Made by a program: the position numbers and the translations under genes
Notes under the pieces: generated by a model
What the model was told of the DNA's origin: nothing
The model's database searches: none
Seen by the model: only the letters and a program-made list of their open reading frames with translations
Assembly (NCBI GenBank): GCA_037783415.1
Contig: JAZGTN010000007.1
Location: forward strand, 4,051,501 to 4,115,500
Length of the DNA: 64,000 nucleotides
Source: Leptasterias polaris
Lineage: Eukaryota > Echinodermata > Asteroidea > Forcipulatida > Asteriidae
Reading direction: 5' to 3'
Part shown: positions 22,600 to 33,954 of the stretch, one piece after another
Layout of the letters: each line of letters starts with the position of its first letter
How positions within the stretch are numbered: position 1 is the first letter of the stretch

Positions 22600-24236
22600 A
22601 TGCATTTTTTTTTTTCTCTGACCATGTCTACCCAAAGATGCGTTCGCTTGTTTTATGAACTTGGGAAACTTAAACAGAGAGCACTATATTCGTATCATCG
22701 AGACAACTACAGGTTCTACACACAAACCCGTTTCATTCCCTCAGCTTTACAGGTTAAGTTTGACACAACCCTAAGGTCTCTGTCTACTCAACTTTGCAGA
22801 CAGTGGAACAACACACGCCATAATACGTCGCTTAGCCTCATTCGCATTTTCACAAAACACTGTAGTAGCCTTTGTCTCAATAGTTTCAGCCAAGGTGAAC
22901 CCTGTCTTGAAGCAGAACTTAGATTTCTAAGAGAAATGGCAAGATTGTTAGTCTTGTCTCGCAACAGCAACAGTACAGACAGAGACGATTCAATCCCAAT
23001 ACTATACCCCCTGAGGCTGAAATGTCAGTCCCTCAATCCACAGTCTATAACCTCTCATCATCTACCCTTTCAGATGGAGAACACAGCCTGCTCTCGAAGG
23101 GACTCAACTTCTGCCCCACTCTGTCTAAAGTCAATCAGGTTGACCTCAGTCAGGACCTAAATGGCTACTACCGCAGGATTCGCCTTCACGGATTCTTCCT
23201 CGACTCAATGATTCTGACTTTATCCACCACTCACAGGAACTGAAGAATCACCTCGTTCCAGAGGTTATAGCTCCATAGCAGTCAATCGAGCGATCCAGAA
23301 AGTCAAGGCTCGTTCTAGGGAGTCGGTACTTTCCAAAGGACCAAAGCAACAACAGAGTTCTAAGGGAAATGCTCCTTTTGTTGTTACTTTTCACCCCTCA
23401 CTTCCTCCCATTCGTAAAATAACCAGTCCTAACCATAATTATGTTAATCCCCTTTACCACAGGGAACTGTTAGGGTGTTCCAACACTTCCAAATGCATCG
23501 TTTGTAGACAACACATCAAGGAATCGGACTCCTTTACCAGCCATACTGGTGGTACCACCAATAAGACAAGGGGTCATGTCACCTGCACCACCACTAATCT
23601 CATCTATCTAATATCTTGCAAAGTTTGTGGTATTCAATATATATAGGTGAAACAAGAACTACACTCAAGAGACGTTTCTACGGCCACAGATACACAGTCA
23701 ACACCCAAAAGCTGGATACACCTGTAGGACATCACTTCAATCTTCCTAATCACACCATTTCTGACATGACTTTACAGGGCATTGAGGCACTAGGTAACCA
23801 CAGAGAGACTGTCCGTCTGAGGAAGGAGAAACTGTGGATAAGGCGCCTCAAAACCATTCAACCCCATGGTTTGAACATCCAACAAGGATTTAACTAATAA
23901 CTTTTGTATTTGCCTTCTCCTTTTTCCCACATATATCCTCTTTCCTAGTCTGTCTTTTATTCACTAATTATATTGCCTTTTCCTCCCTCTTCAAACTTTC
24001 AATAGTCTCCTTAAGTTTGTGTTTCCAACTTCTTGTGGTCAAGCCATCCCCTTCCCTCCAACCCCGCCCCTTTTTGTCTCCTTATTCATTGTTTCCCCCC
24101 TTGCCTTTTCTGTGTACTTTCTGCCTCTTCCCCCCTCTCTATTGACTGCTTCTGTTACACGTGTGTACCTGTTTATTTGTGTTGTGGTGGCATGTAGCCT
24201 TCGGGAAAGACTGTGCTAGGGTTGAAACGTCAGGCC
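22600..24236 (+). pseudogene. Penelope-like retroelement remnant lacking its reverse transcriptase
   Basis: Three pieces of a Penelope-like polyprotein in order. The N-terminal region comprises the frame from 22600, then after a shift near 23005 the block VYNLSSSTLSDGEHSLLSKG (about 23040). The post-RT connector is VVTFHPSLPPIRKIT (about 23385) with a Cys-rich CSNTSKCIVC (about 23477) and YLISCKVCGIQYI. The GIY-YIG nuclease begins YIGETRTTLKRRF and runs to 23897. No RT motifs lie between the first two pieces; the frame passes directly from LKNHLVPEVIAP at about 23275 to AVNRAIQKVKARS. The nuclease is cut from its N-terminal half by an extra TA in TATATA near 23640. A GAAACGTC motif at 24224 sits where these elements carry a 3' structured end. 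Non-autonomous and dead. Confidence 0.8.
23616..23897 (+). pseudogene. GIY-YIG endonuclease domain of the Penelope-like remnant
   Basis: About 90 codons continuing from YIGETRTTLKRRFYGHRY, with TPVGHHFNLPNHT and a C-terminal RKEKLWIRRLKTIQPHGLN. These are hallmarks of the GIY-YIG domain at the C terminus of Penelope-like elements. The GIY half (CGIQYIG) is in the preceding frame, so the domain is split by the TA insertion. In active elements it nicks target DNA for insertion. Confidence 0.8.
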
Positions 24237-24715
24237 TTTACAAAACAATTACCACAAAAAGGTAACACTTTGAACTTATAGATTTTGGACTTAGTTTTAT
24301 CAACATCATATGCCTATCCTGTACGCACACAAGGTGAATTTACTGCACGTTAAAATGGGCCCTGTTTTGTGCTGCCTCGTTATTATTGCATTTAATAGCT
24401 ACACCGTTGTTCTGGCTTTGTTTGTTTCATATTCACAATCATTTCGTATTGCCTCATTCACAATTATGCCACAGTGCGCAAGAGTCTCAGTAGCCACAGT
24501 AGAAACGTAGCCACAAAACAAGAAACACTCTGGACTTTTTAAATTTGTTATCACTTGCCTTTAGCCTTTGTGCACCTAGGATGGGTTTACCGAGTTTAAA
24601 TCAGAATGTCCACCGTCTCTGTCCTTTTTCATTTCGGCACCCAGGCCATTTACATGCTGTGTACTGTCATATAACGCAGCCCCTACCAGGCCGGTGTGTC
24701 AGGAGATTCAGGATT
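24237..24715. other. Intergenic, no feature seen
   Basis: About 480 bp following the Penelope-like remnant. A second GTAGAAACGTAGCC-like segment near 24497 hints at another decayed 3' end. No gene is seen. Confidence 0.4.
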
Positions 24716-25990
24716 CCACATTCAATATAAACAAGAGAGTTTTGATTACGCACAATATGACTTGGAAATAAATTACTGCTAAAATCCAAACTATTATTTG
24801 TTACCACATTTAATGACAAAGAAGGAACTCACATAAAATAACATTAAATATTGCCAATTTAAAAATGGCCGCCAATCAATTTGGTTTTGGCCCGTATCTC
24901 CGTCTACGAGCCTCACAGATAACATAACATTTTGCCATGTTTTCAGGATGAAGGAACCCAATGAGACCAAATACAAAAATGGTGGTTCAGTTGCTTAAGG
25001 CGGCCATTTTGATTATTATAAAATTGGTTTCTGAAACCAAAAATAAACAGAAGTTTTTAATCCAAACTATTATTTGTTACCACATTTAATGACAAAGAAG
25101 GAACTCACATTAAATAACATTATATATAGCCAAAGTGCTATACTTTAAGTTGTACTTTCAAACCACCATCCTACCCCCCCACCCCCCCCCCCCCCACCCC
25201 AATGTAGGAAACTTGGATTAGTGCTCATAGGATTCACCGGTATTCAACATTAAATATTGCCTAAAATAAACAAGAGAAGTTTGATTAAGCACAATATGAA
25301 CTGGAACAAAATTACTCCTCAAATCAAATTTACACCTATCATGAACCAATATGTAAAGAAGGAACTAACATTAAATATTTCCAAAGTGCTATACTTGTAT
25401 TTTCTAAGCACCATCCTCCCCCCCCCCCCCCCCGCCTCAATGTTGGAAACTTGAATGTTTTCAGGGTCAAGGAACCCAACAAGACACAAAATTAAATTAT
25501 TGGATCAGTTGCTTAAGGCGGCCATTTTGATTATTTGAAAATTGGTTTTTGAAACCTAAAGGTTTTAATAATTTCCTTTCGAAGCACCCCCCCAACCCGC
25601 TCATAGGTTTCCACATTCAATATAAACAAGAGAGTTTTGATTACGCACAATATGACCTGGAACAAAATTACTGCTAAAATCCAAACTATTCTTAGTTACC
25701 ACATTTAATGACAAAGAAGGAACTCACATTAAATATTGGCAAAGTGCTATACTTGTACTTTCGAATTACCATTCCCCCCCCCGCCTCGAACCACCATCCT
25801 ACCCCCCCCCCCCCCCCCCCCCCCCCCACCCGCATCAATGTAGGAAACTTGGATTAGCGCTCATAGGATTCACCGGTAGGCCTATTCAACATTAAATATT
25901 GCCTAAAATAAACAAGAGAAGTTTGATTAAGCACAATATGAACTGGAAAAAAATTACTCCTCAAATCTAATTTTCATGAACCAATATGTA
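24716..25990. repeat. Irregular tandem array with poly-C tracts, about 5 units
   Basis: Units of roughly 290-350 bp share AAACAAGAGA(A)GTTTGATTA (about 24730, 25268, 25626, 25911), GACAAAGAAGGAACTCACAT (about 24812, 25090, 25710), CCAAAGTGCTATACTT, and a C-run of variable length followed by TCAATGTAGGAAACTTG. Two unit subtypes seem to alternate. A further partial unit lies at about 27060-27150. No coding signal. Confidence 0.75.
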
Positions 25991-27186
25991 AGGGGCCGTT
26001 CACAATTATCAACATTTTCACGAGCGTACAAACCGTACACTTTTTCAAGCCCCCCCCCCCTCCCCCCTAAAAGTGTACGAAAAAAATGTTGATTTTTTTT
26101 CACACAAGTCTACATGGTTGAACAACACCGGTTGAAAATGAGCGCTGATATGCAATTGCGTGTGTATGCTACAAGTAGCTAGCAGGCATGTGAGACCTCC
26201 GCGTTTTTTATTTTCCCATTCCGCGTTTTCTTGCGGGCTCCGCGTTTTTCTCGTCTCCGCCGTGGAAATCACTCCGCCGTGGCAGCATCGGGAATCACTT
26301 TAATTGCGATTTGATTTCAACACGTGAGTCGGGGGCTAGACCCGGTAAAATGCCCCGCGTTAGTCTTTGATTAAAGCCGTTGTTGTTCATTTTTCATTAA
26401 GCGCGATGTCCCATTAAACTTACCCATGTCGTCATCCCGTTCCACCAAGAGAGGGCGCTGTACTAAAAACTGTATTAAAAAGCCAACACCCTGAGCCAAG
26501 ACTAGGCGCACAAGGGTCTTTCACGTCTGTGATGAACGCATCGCGCTTGTTTTAATTGTGGAACACATTTCTAAGGAATGTCACAAAAACATATTGAAAA
26601 CTAGACTTAAATTTTTGTTGCATAACAAAAACGAGGTGTTCGGCATGATATTAAAATGTTGGTCGTAATACATCCCAGCTGTCGTATTCGTAATTTTAAA
26701 AAAGCCATCACTTGTCAAGTAATGGACAAAATATATGACAAGTATTGTACACGAAGTAAATTGCGACGTTTTTTGTAAACGATGATATTTACATAAATCT
26801 TAAAATTTTCATCGCCGTGTCTGAGAGACATACTCAGCGGTCCTAGAGCGCCTTCGGCAGGCATGGTCACGTCGATCAACGTGCCGTCGGTCTCGATGTT
26901 TGATGACAAGCGAACCAATTTCGATCTTTTTCAGATTGAGTTTAAGTCAGTTATTAAACGTCATACATATTACTAAATCAGGTGGACATCTCATCAGTGA
27001 GAACTCGTCTTCTGTTCGTTGTTTACCATCAAACCATCAGACGGGCAAAAGGGAAATCACTAAAAGAAGGAACTAACATTAAATGTTGCCAAAGTGCTAT
27101 ACTTGTATTTTCTAAGTACCATTCCCCTCCCCCGGCCTCAATGTTGATTGTTGACAGGCATGCGATTGTGGGATTCAACATTGTAG

Positions 27187-27220
<34 letters not shown>

Positions 27221-27335
27221 GGGGGGATGTTCCGAAAGTATTGAAAATTATTCGCTTGGTGTGGAAATTCTCCAATCATGGTATAACAGCTTTACACATT
27301 GTTTACATAATTTGCTTTATTGTTTAATTCGTCAG
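25991..27335. other. Intergenic, fragments only
   Basis: Contains a partial unit of the neighbouring poly-C array (27060-27150), a G-run of about 38 bases (27187-27226), and a segment with repeated CCGCGTTTT (about 26200-26250) that resembles the CAGGCATG-type element near 63.5 kb. No gene recognised. Confidence 0.5.
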
Positions 27336-27957
27336 CGTTTTCACGAAGTAGCACGCATAGTACTAAACCACTTTTTTCAGTTTTCAGTTTTTTTACATTT
27401 TAAACAATTTAGGCCTACAATTTCATGGAGTTTCACCGCTTTAGGAGCTATACTTTCTTAATTACGGTATAGTGATACAACTTTGCACCGAAACCTGACA
27501 ATTTTTGACTTCACGAAGTAGCACTGAGGTTAAATTTACCATTGAAACACACGGCGCACACAAACCTCAAGTGTGATAAAAACGTTTTCACGAAGTAGCA
27601 CTGCAGTCTTGTGTGTAGCGCGCGCGTGACCTACATTTCACAAACTGACAAACACGCATAGTTAATACATTGGAGGGTGCTACTTCGTGAAAACGGAAAA
27701 TGTCTATTTTCGTTAATTTTCGATTTCACGAAGTAGCACACATCTTTCTTACTTTATTGCTTAATAATTTAGGACGAAAAGCAGGAAAAAGCAACATAAA
27801 AAGGAAGTTCAATGCATCAAGTCTCCACTGTAAAAAATCTAGTTGAAAATACCCTGACATTTTGTAAGAAAGCTTGATTTTAAAAAGCGTTCACCTTTAA
27901 ACGCTGTTTTCTCTCATTGTTACTTTTAACTGGTATCTAGGTCTGTGCTACTTCGTG
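27336..27957. repeat. Cluster of six TCACGAAGTAGCAC motifs
   Basis: The 14-mer occurs forward at 27341, 27511, 27588 and 27726, and reversed at 27677 and 27945 (the last with one mismatch). Most copies are preceded by TTT. Spacing is irregular (about 40-220 bp). It sits just left of the piggyBac remnant. Such motif clusters are typical of subterminal transposase-binding sites, but I cannot assign it to an element. Confidence 0.8.
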
Positions 27958-28006
27958 GCGTCGGTGACGAATTGTTGACCTAATTTATCGCTTGGTGTGG
28001 AAATTC

Positions 28007-29863
28007 TCAAAGCATGGTATAACACACATTTGGCTTGATACATTGCTTACATATCATGCGAGTTTGTTTCCTATTAGAGGTCGAATTGCATACAACACAG
28101 TCACGTTTCTTCCCGCCAACATTCGGACCAGGAAAGTGCTGAGTTGAAAGGGCGTTTGAAGCACTTGACACTTGACTGGCATGGTCAACTGGGTTGTACT
28201 CCAAGCTTGAAATAAGTGCCTCTATCACCTTGACCCGGAAATCCAAAGTAGACAAGCTCTTGTTTGTATGGATGCTGTTGTATACGACATTAGCATTAAG
28301 CAAACATATGGGATCATGATCCGTTAATATACGGTGCGCCTTTGCTCGAAAGCCTTACTTATAAGTGACGGTGGCTACGAGAATAGGGTGCAAATACACG
28401 TTTCCATTGAGTGTTTTGTGGGTATGAGTATAGTACGTGCATAATTGTTCTGCCAGATCCGTGCCCCCCATGTATTTATTGTAATCATCGACTATGCTCG
28501 ACTATTTTGGATATGACGATGTCCTGTTGAAGTTTTCCGGCTGCGAATCTTCTTACTAGTGACACTGCAATCGCCATAGTTTGAGAGGAGAGTGACACGT
28601 TTTGTGTCCTGCCACATAACGCATAGTTGGCCTGCTTTGTGATAAAATTGGGGATCTGCACCGCTTTTCATAGGAAATTTTGGGGGTTTGCTACCTCGGG
28701 TATCCCTAGGGTGGTATAGCGCACAGTTCCACAAGCTCCGAATCCTAGCTCAGACAACTTGGAGAACAGAGCCGGGCTACTAAACCAATTGTCCATGTAG
28801 ATGCAATGTCCTTTATTTTCGAGTCCCTGCAAAAGGTTCAATACTACGTTGCCTGGTGCCCCTATTTCGGATGGATGGTTTGTCTCAGGATAACTTACAG
28901 AGGACTGTCCTTGTGGGGACCTGGGCTGCGATCCTGTGAACAACTCCCAGGCACATGTGTACCCTGTTTCGGATTCGTTCAATGAGAAAGATTTCAATCC
29001 CCATTTTGCGGCTTTTCTTGGCATGTACTGCTTGAAGCTCAGTCGTCCTTTGAATTTGACCATCGTCTCGTCCGGTGAAAGGCTTCGTCCCGGCTGGTAC
29101 ACCCGGAGGAATGATGGTAGTACAATGTTTAACAGTGGGCGTAATTTTTCAAGTTTGTCACGGGGAGAGTCGCCCTCCACATCTCTGTTATTGGCGAGGT
29201 GGAAAAATCTAAGGATTGCAGTAAATCGGTTACGAGCCATGGTTGCTGAGTACAGGGGACTTCGTAGAATTTCAGACCTGGACCAATGCATGGAGTAACG
29301 AGGCCTTTTGTTGATTCCCATGCAAAGAAGTAGGGCCACGAATGCCATCATTTCAGGTACATTAGTTGGTCTCCAAGCACGCTTATTTTCTGCCCCCGCT
29401 CCCAATATTGTTCAGCATAACGATTTATAGTCTCTAGTACCATAATCTGCCACACTGCTTCACAAAAGTACAGTTTGAAGATTTGTATGGGGGAGAACGA
29501 ACTGAAGTCTTCTGTAGCCCCGGTGTTTGCTGTAAATTTAACAGGCGGTCGCCGTATGTAAGACTTGGCTTCACGCCATCCACACCTGAAATTCGGCTTG
29601 GTCTTGGTCTTCTTAGAAGAGGTTGCTGTTGATGTCGAGGCCCTTGGCTCCGTATCCTCACTGTCTTCTGTGTCCGACACATCAAGTTGGGAATCCTCGT
29701 CAGATGACATTTCTGAACCACTGTCTGCAAACATTTCTTCCAAAATGTTATCATTTTCATCGGCCATGTTGTCAGAATGTTCTATTACTCGAGAATGCGT
29801 GGGGGCGCTTAACTTGCGACGCTTCAGGGCACACGCGGGCAGCTTGTTGCCGCGGTGATGCAC
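28007..29863 (-). pseudogene. Frameshifted piggyBac-type (DDE_Tnp_1_7) transposase
   Basis: On the minus strand: an acidic N-terminal region (EMSSDEDSQLDVSDTEDSED), then after a shift near 29380-29405 the catalytic core with WRPTNVPEMMAFVALLLCMG, SPDETMVKFKGRLSFKQYMP (first catalytic Asp) and GHCIYMDNWFSSPALF (second Asp). A further shift falls near 28670-28730. A C-terminal Cys-rich finger follows (CVVCNSTSNRKQ, then CKQCIKPNVC). The order matches piggyBac cut-and-paste transposases that target TTAA. The breaks leave three or four separate frames, so it should not make transposase. The N-terminal frame begins at 29863. Confidence 0.85.
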
Positions 29864-30011
29864 GCACGGGGAGCCTGCATGCGATTGAGGGCGCTATTTA
29901 CATTTTGAGAACTTACTATACACCTGTGAGCCAGTCCAGCTCACTGGTCAACAACAGTGGAAAAAATTACGTGCCATAATGACTCAGTGGTCATCAAGTG
30001 GGATGTTTTTT

Positions 30012-30046
30012 TGAGCCGATATGGCTCAGCGGTAGTGAAAGGGTTA
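30012..30046. repeat. Candidate piggyBac terminal repeat plus TTAA target site
   Basis: The plus strand reads GAGCCGATATGGCTCAGCGG (30014 on), then TAGTGAAAGGG and TTAA. Read inward from the right end this is TTAA-CCCTTTCACTA, the expected form of a piggyBac end, about 150 bp upstream of the transposase start. No matching left end was found. Confidence 0.55.
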
Positions 30047-30734
30047 AACAGTACGGAACCAGCACTCCTGTACAAAAATGTTCTTTAGAATTATATGGAC
30101 GGCTACCTGCAGAATGTTATAGAATTTCTATAGAGGTATTTTTTATAGAATATACTTCTATAGAATGTCTACAGAAATATTTGTATAAGGAAAAGAACCT
30201 CTAATATGGAATTTCTATAGAAATTATAAAAATCAACCAAGAACCTTTTTAGAGCTTAATTGTTATGTGGGGAGAGCCTTGCCTTATTGTATGACCACAC
30301 ACACGTTACAATACTTGGAGTAATTACCTTGGATATACATGTGCATGTATATCATGCATTTTGGTGTTAAGGAACAACAAGCTAGCATTATTCACAATTT
30401 CCGTCATCGAATATAAGTGCCATATACCAGGCCAGGAATTACAAAAAATTTAGGGCACGAACATTGGCGAAGGCCATATTTTGAAGGGCACGAAGGCTAG
30501 TAGACAGGGCACCAAGAACAAACATGTTTGTAAAAAAAAGAACTTATGCACAAAGGCCATTCATTTACGTGTTGTAAAACAAAATCAAACCATACACACA
30601 TACAGTACATGTACTTTGACACTGCTGTGCCCAAATGTCGTGATGGGCTGATCGAGAGTCAGTTCACTGAAATATACATTATTATAACAAAAACTGTCAT
30701 AAGAAGTCATACTAGACCATGTATATAGATATTC
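30047..30734. other. Intergenic, no gene seen
   Basis: About 690 bp right of the piggyBac end. Near 30115-30230 a TTCTATAGAA-type palindromic motif recurs (TTTCTATAGA, TTCTATAGAATG, ATTTCTATAGAAAT). Nothing codes. Confidence 0.5.
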
Positions 30735-31075
30735 TATAGACCGTGTGACCTGCGACATCACATGTTTACAAAAGAGCCACAGAGCCTGGACTTCCTGCAG
30801 GCACAGTTTGTACGCAGCTCAATGGAATAATACAATAAGTCTTATGTTTTATGGAGATTGCATCCTGTCTGATTTTTCTCAACGTTTGATATGAAGAAAG
30901 GGGGGACATCTCAAAAGTTGAACAGCTGTTTGTAACTCTTGAATATATGTGAAAATTATGACACAAAATTAAAATTTTCCCATATGGCCTGTGTTGTATC
31001 TTGCCTGTCGGGAAATGCGTTAGAATGTACAAGGTGACTGTTTCTGTAAACAAAGGTAACATAGTCTATAGAGCA
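30735..31075. mobile_element. DNA element with CTATAGACC ends, copy 2
   Basis: The left end is CTATAGACCGTGTGACC and the right end GGTAACATAGTCTATAG. The interior matches 17331-17679 apart from small indels and the array insert there. Non-coding. Confidence 0.8.
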
Positions 31076-31774
31076 CTAGACGATCAATCTCAGTAGCTGA
31101 TTGGGCCGCACTATCATTATTTTATTTTTATTTTCATTCTTTGAACAATACAATATATGAGTAGATGCCGTCCAGGGAAAGGCAAAGGTATTAAAAAAAA
31201 CTGTCATAAAAAAAGATGTGACCTCCCAGAGACCTTGCTCATTTAAAAGGAAAGAAAAGTATATTATGCGTAGAAATCTAAAATTTCAGTAAAAAGTAAA
31301 CAAAAGATGGCAAGCAAAGAAGTATTAAAATGCAAATATTCAAAAACCACCGAAACAAAGATCCCAAATAGTCAAATATTAACAGAAACACAAGCCAGAC
31401 GAAATGTTAATGTAAAAAAAATATATATTATATATGTAGGGGTATATATATGTATATATATAAAATAAAAAAATAAAAAAACGAATTATGAAAGACATGG
31501 GCGAGCTCGTCCCCACAGTGATGAGTCCAGAGTCCACGTTGAGAATGAGGTAGTCACCTCAAGAGAAACACATGTTTAACGCCATGGATGCTTTTTGGAT
31601 AACACCTGTGATGGCTGCCAGTGATGGCTGCCAGTAAGAATAAAGCGGGTGGGATCTGTGTAAATATTTTAGTAGAATTTGAATAAAAGGCTGACGAGAA
31701 CAACCGGCTACCATCCTCAAACATTCAAGCATTGTACAATGATGAAACTATTTTTTTTTCCAAATTCATTTCAG
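31076..31774. other. Upstream region of paralog B
   Basis: AT-rich, with an (AT/TATATG)n run at about 31421-31475 and a 12-bp tandem repeat GATGGCTGCCAGT near 31610-31635. No TATA box or initiator can be picked with confidence. A long T-run and CAAATTCATTTCAG at 31751-31774 look like a splice acceptor, so a non-coding first exon may lie upstream. Confidence 0.4.
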
Positions 31775-31839
31775 TGTGCTGATAAGTGATATGTCGGCTC
31801 CCAGGACGTCTCTGTAAGAGGACCGCATGTAGCTAGACA
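31775..31839 (+). promoter_or_regulatory. 5' leader of paralog B with two short upstream ORFs
   Basis: Between the acceptor-like CAG (ends 31774) and the chosen ATG lie an upstream ATG at 31791 opening an 8-codon frame closed by TAA at 31815-31817, and an ATG-TAG minimal frame at 31827-31832. Such upstream frames often reduce translation of the main frame. This depends on the leader being transcribed as drawn. Confidence 0.4.
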
Positions 31840-31858
31840 ATGGCAGACTCAGAAGTCG
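31840..31858 (+). CDS. SACS: Paralog B exon 1 (start codon)
   Basis: ATGGCAGACTCAGAAGTCG then GTAAGA. It encodes MADSEV plus one base, and the leftover base joins AT of the next exon to make Asp. The ATG context is ACAATGG (A at -3, G at +4). Chosen because phase and position fit the exon at 34052; only a transcript would settle it. Confidence 0.65.
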
Positions 31859-33900
31859 GTAAGAAAATATCTATACGCTCGTTTATTAAAAGAAAACGAA
31901 TATATATTCTCCTGTCTGCAACAACTCAGCAGTTTTAACAGACCCCAGTAGTCGTAGTAAGAAACTTATTGTTCTGTTGTGTTATCCCTTCGTGGTGATC
32001 CCTTTGTGTTGCTTGTTCTTTGTTTTTATTCGTTTTTACCATATATCCATATTATCTTTTCCCACTCCTCTTTTTGTTATAAATGGATATGTTTTTGTTT
32101 GTACTTGTTAATGCCCATGACGACGGTCCGGTTTGGATCGAAATGTTCACCTTCACAGACTTTCCCTGCAGCTGGTATTTTTGAGTATGTATTTGAAGCA
32201 GATACACTAGTGTGTCTAGCGGTATTTGCACTACACGCATATCAATCATCAGGCATTTGTAGAGCGCCATCAATCTAGTTGCCTATTCCGAGGCGCTTAA
32301 GAAAGAAAATGTGTATCTGTTTAAAGGTGCTGTATACGCTTGGTAATTGGAGCCTAATGATTGTGTTAATCCTTATAAATGTAGGTATATACAATAAAAC
32401 TAACATGTGAAAATTTCACTTTAGAGGGTGGTCTCGTTTTTGAGATATCACCAAAAAACCGGAGCGAATATTTCCACGCAGGAAGAGTATGGGCTACTCC
32501 CTATAGGAATACACAATCTGAGAAGCGTTACGGCCGTAACGCTTCTCAGATTTCAATTTTCGGGGATAAAAAGTGATATATTTTTCCATAACCGTAGTAC
32601 TTCGAAGTGGAAAGTTTCTCACAATGCATTATACTTTCCAAAGCTGTTGTACTTCTTACCAAGAAAGTTTGTATTGCCATTAATTTTCAGATTCATAACA
32701 AGGCATGGACTCATGATTTTTAGAAACATATTTAAACAAAGTTTTGAGCCAGTTGTAGGCCTGTACTCTGCATAAAGTGGTTTTAGGTCAAATAGTTTTT
32801 TGTTGTTGTTGCACACATTATTATAGATAGGTTGCAGTATGACGTAAGTCGGCCATCTTTACGGGCAATTTGGAACACACAGTCACGCGTTACGCGTGAG
32901 AACGGCGTGCAGCACGCGCACATTTCACCAAACTCATTGCATGATTGGTTAGTGAATGACGCGGCTGCGTTAATAATTTGAGCGCTTGACGCGCCTGCAA
33001 TCCAAAATGCGTTTTGCCCGTAAAGATGGCGTCTACTGGGAACTATCTATTGTAACTGTACATTAAGTTTTCAGCTACTGCATTTTTCTTGTCGAACCTG
33101 TGTGAAGGATGCACTTTAAGACTTCCTGTGTATTTCATCTATCTTGGGTTATTATTGTGTAACTTTTATATCTTTGTAAGACTGTATGTCAGTTGGAATT
33201 TGTTTGAGTTGCAATTGTTCCAACTTTTGTGGAGGAGATTGCCTGTTGTATTTTGTTGTACAACTGTTTATGCCATTGAAAATTTTGTATAATGTATTTG
33301 CACGTAATATGTGTGTTGACTTTAGGATCTCTTTAACTCATGCATGCTTTTTGGGGTTGATTTTATTCATGTTACATTGTTAGGGCTACAATCGGGTATT
33401 GTAAACTGGTATGTGCATGTAGCTAGCCTCGTGTTGACCCTTTGCCATTCAAACCAGTGACTGTACTGTGCTATACAGCCCCATATACATGTAGTATTTC
33501 TGTGTTTGTATCGCAGTTCAAGTGCAGGAGATCAACTTAATACTTTAAACGTCATCGTATGGATTTTGCTGTTGTTGTATTTTGGTAAATGCTTGTCCTT
33601 TTTAATTAATAGAGGACCGGACTCTTTCTCGTGTCTCTACAGTATTAATTGCGATGTTCCAGATTTTGTTGTGAATGTGAGGACGTTGCACAGTCGTCAT
33701 AAAACCACCTACATTTAATTATTATTTTGCCACGTCATGTATTTTGCCAAAAAAATTACGAAGTTGTTGATTGTATATTCAAATGCCGACTTAAATATTG
33801 TTGAACTATTTATATTTTCTCTCTCTCTCCTGTATTATTTTGTTGTTGTTTTGTTGCTTTGTTGTTGGTGGTGGTCTTGCTGTTTTGCAGTCGCTGTCGC

Positions 33901-33954
<54 letters not shown>

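Noticed and set aside
26982..27461. 159-codon plus-strand frame containing a long Gly run
   Set aside because: It spans a G homopolymer and repeat fragments; no conserved motif.
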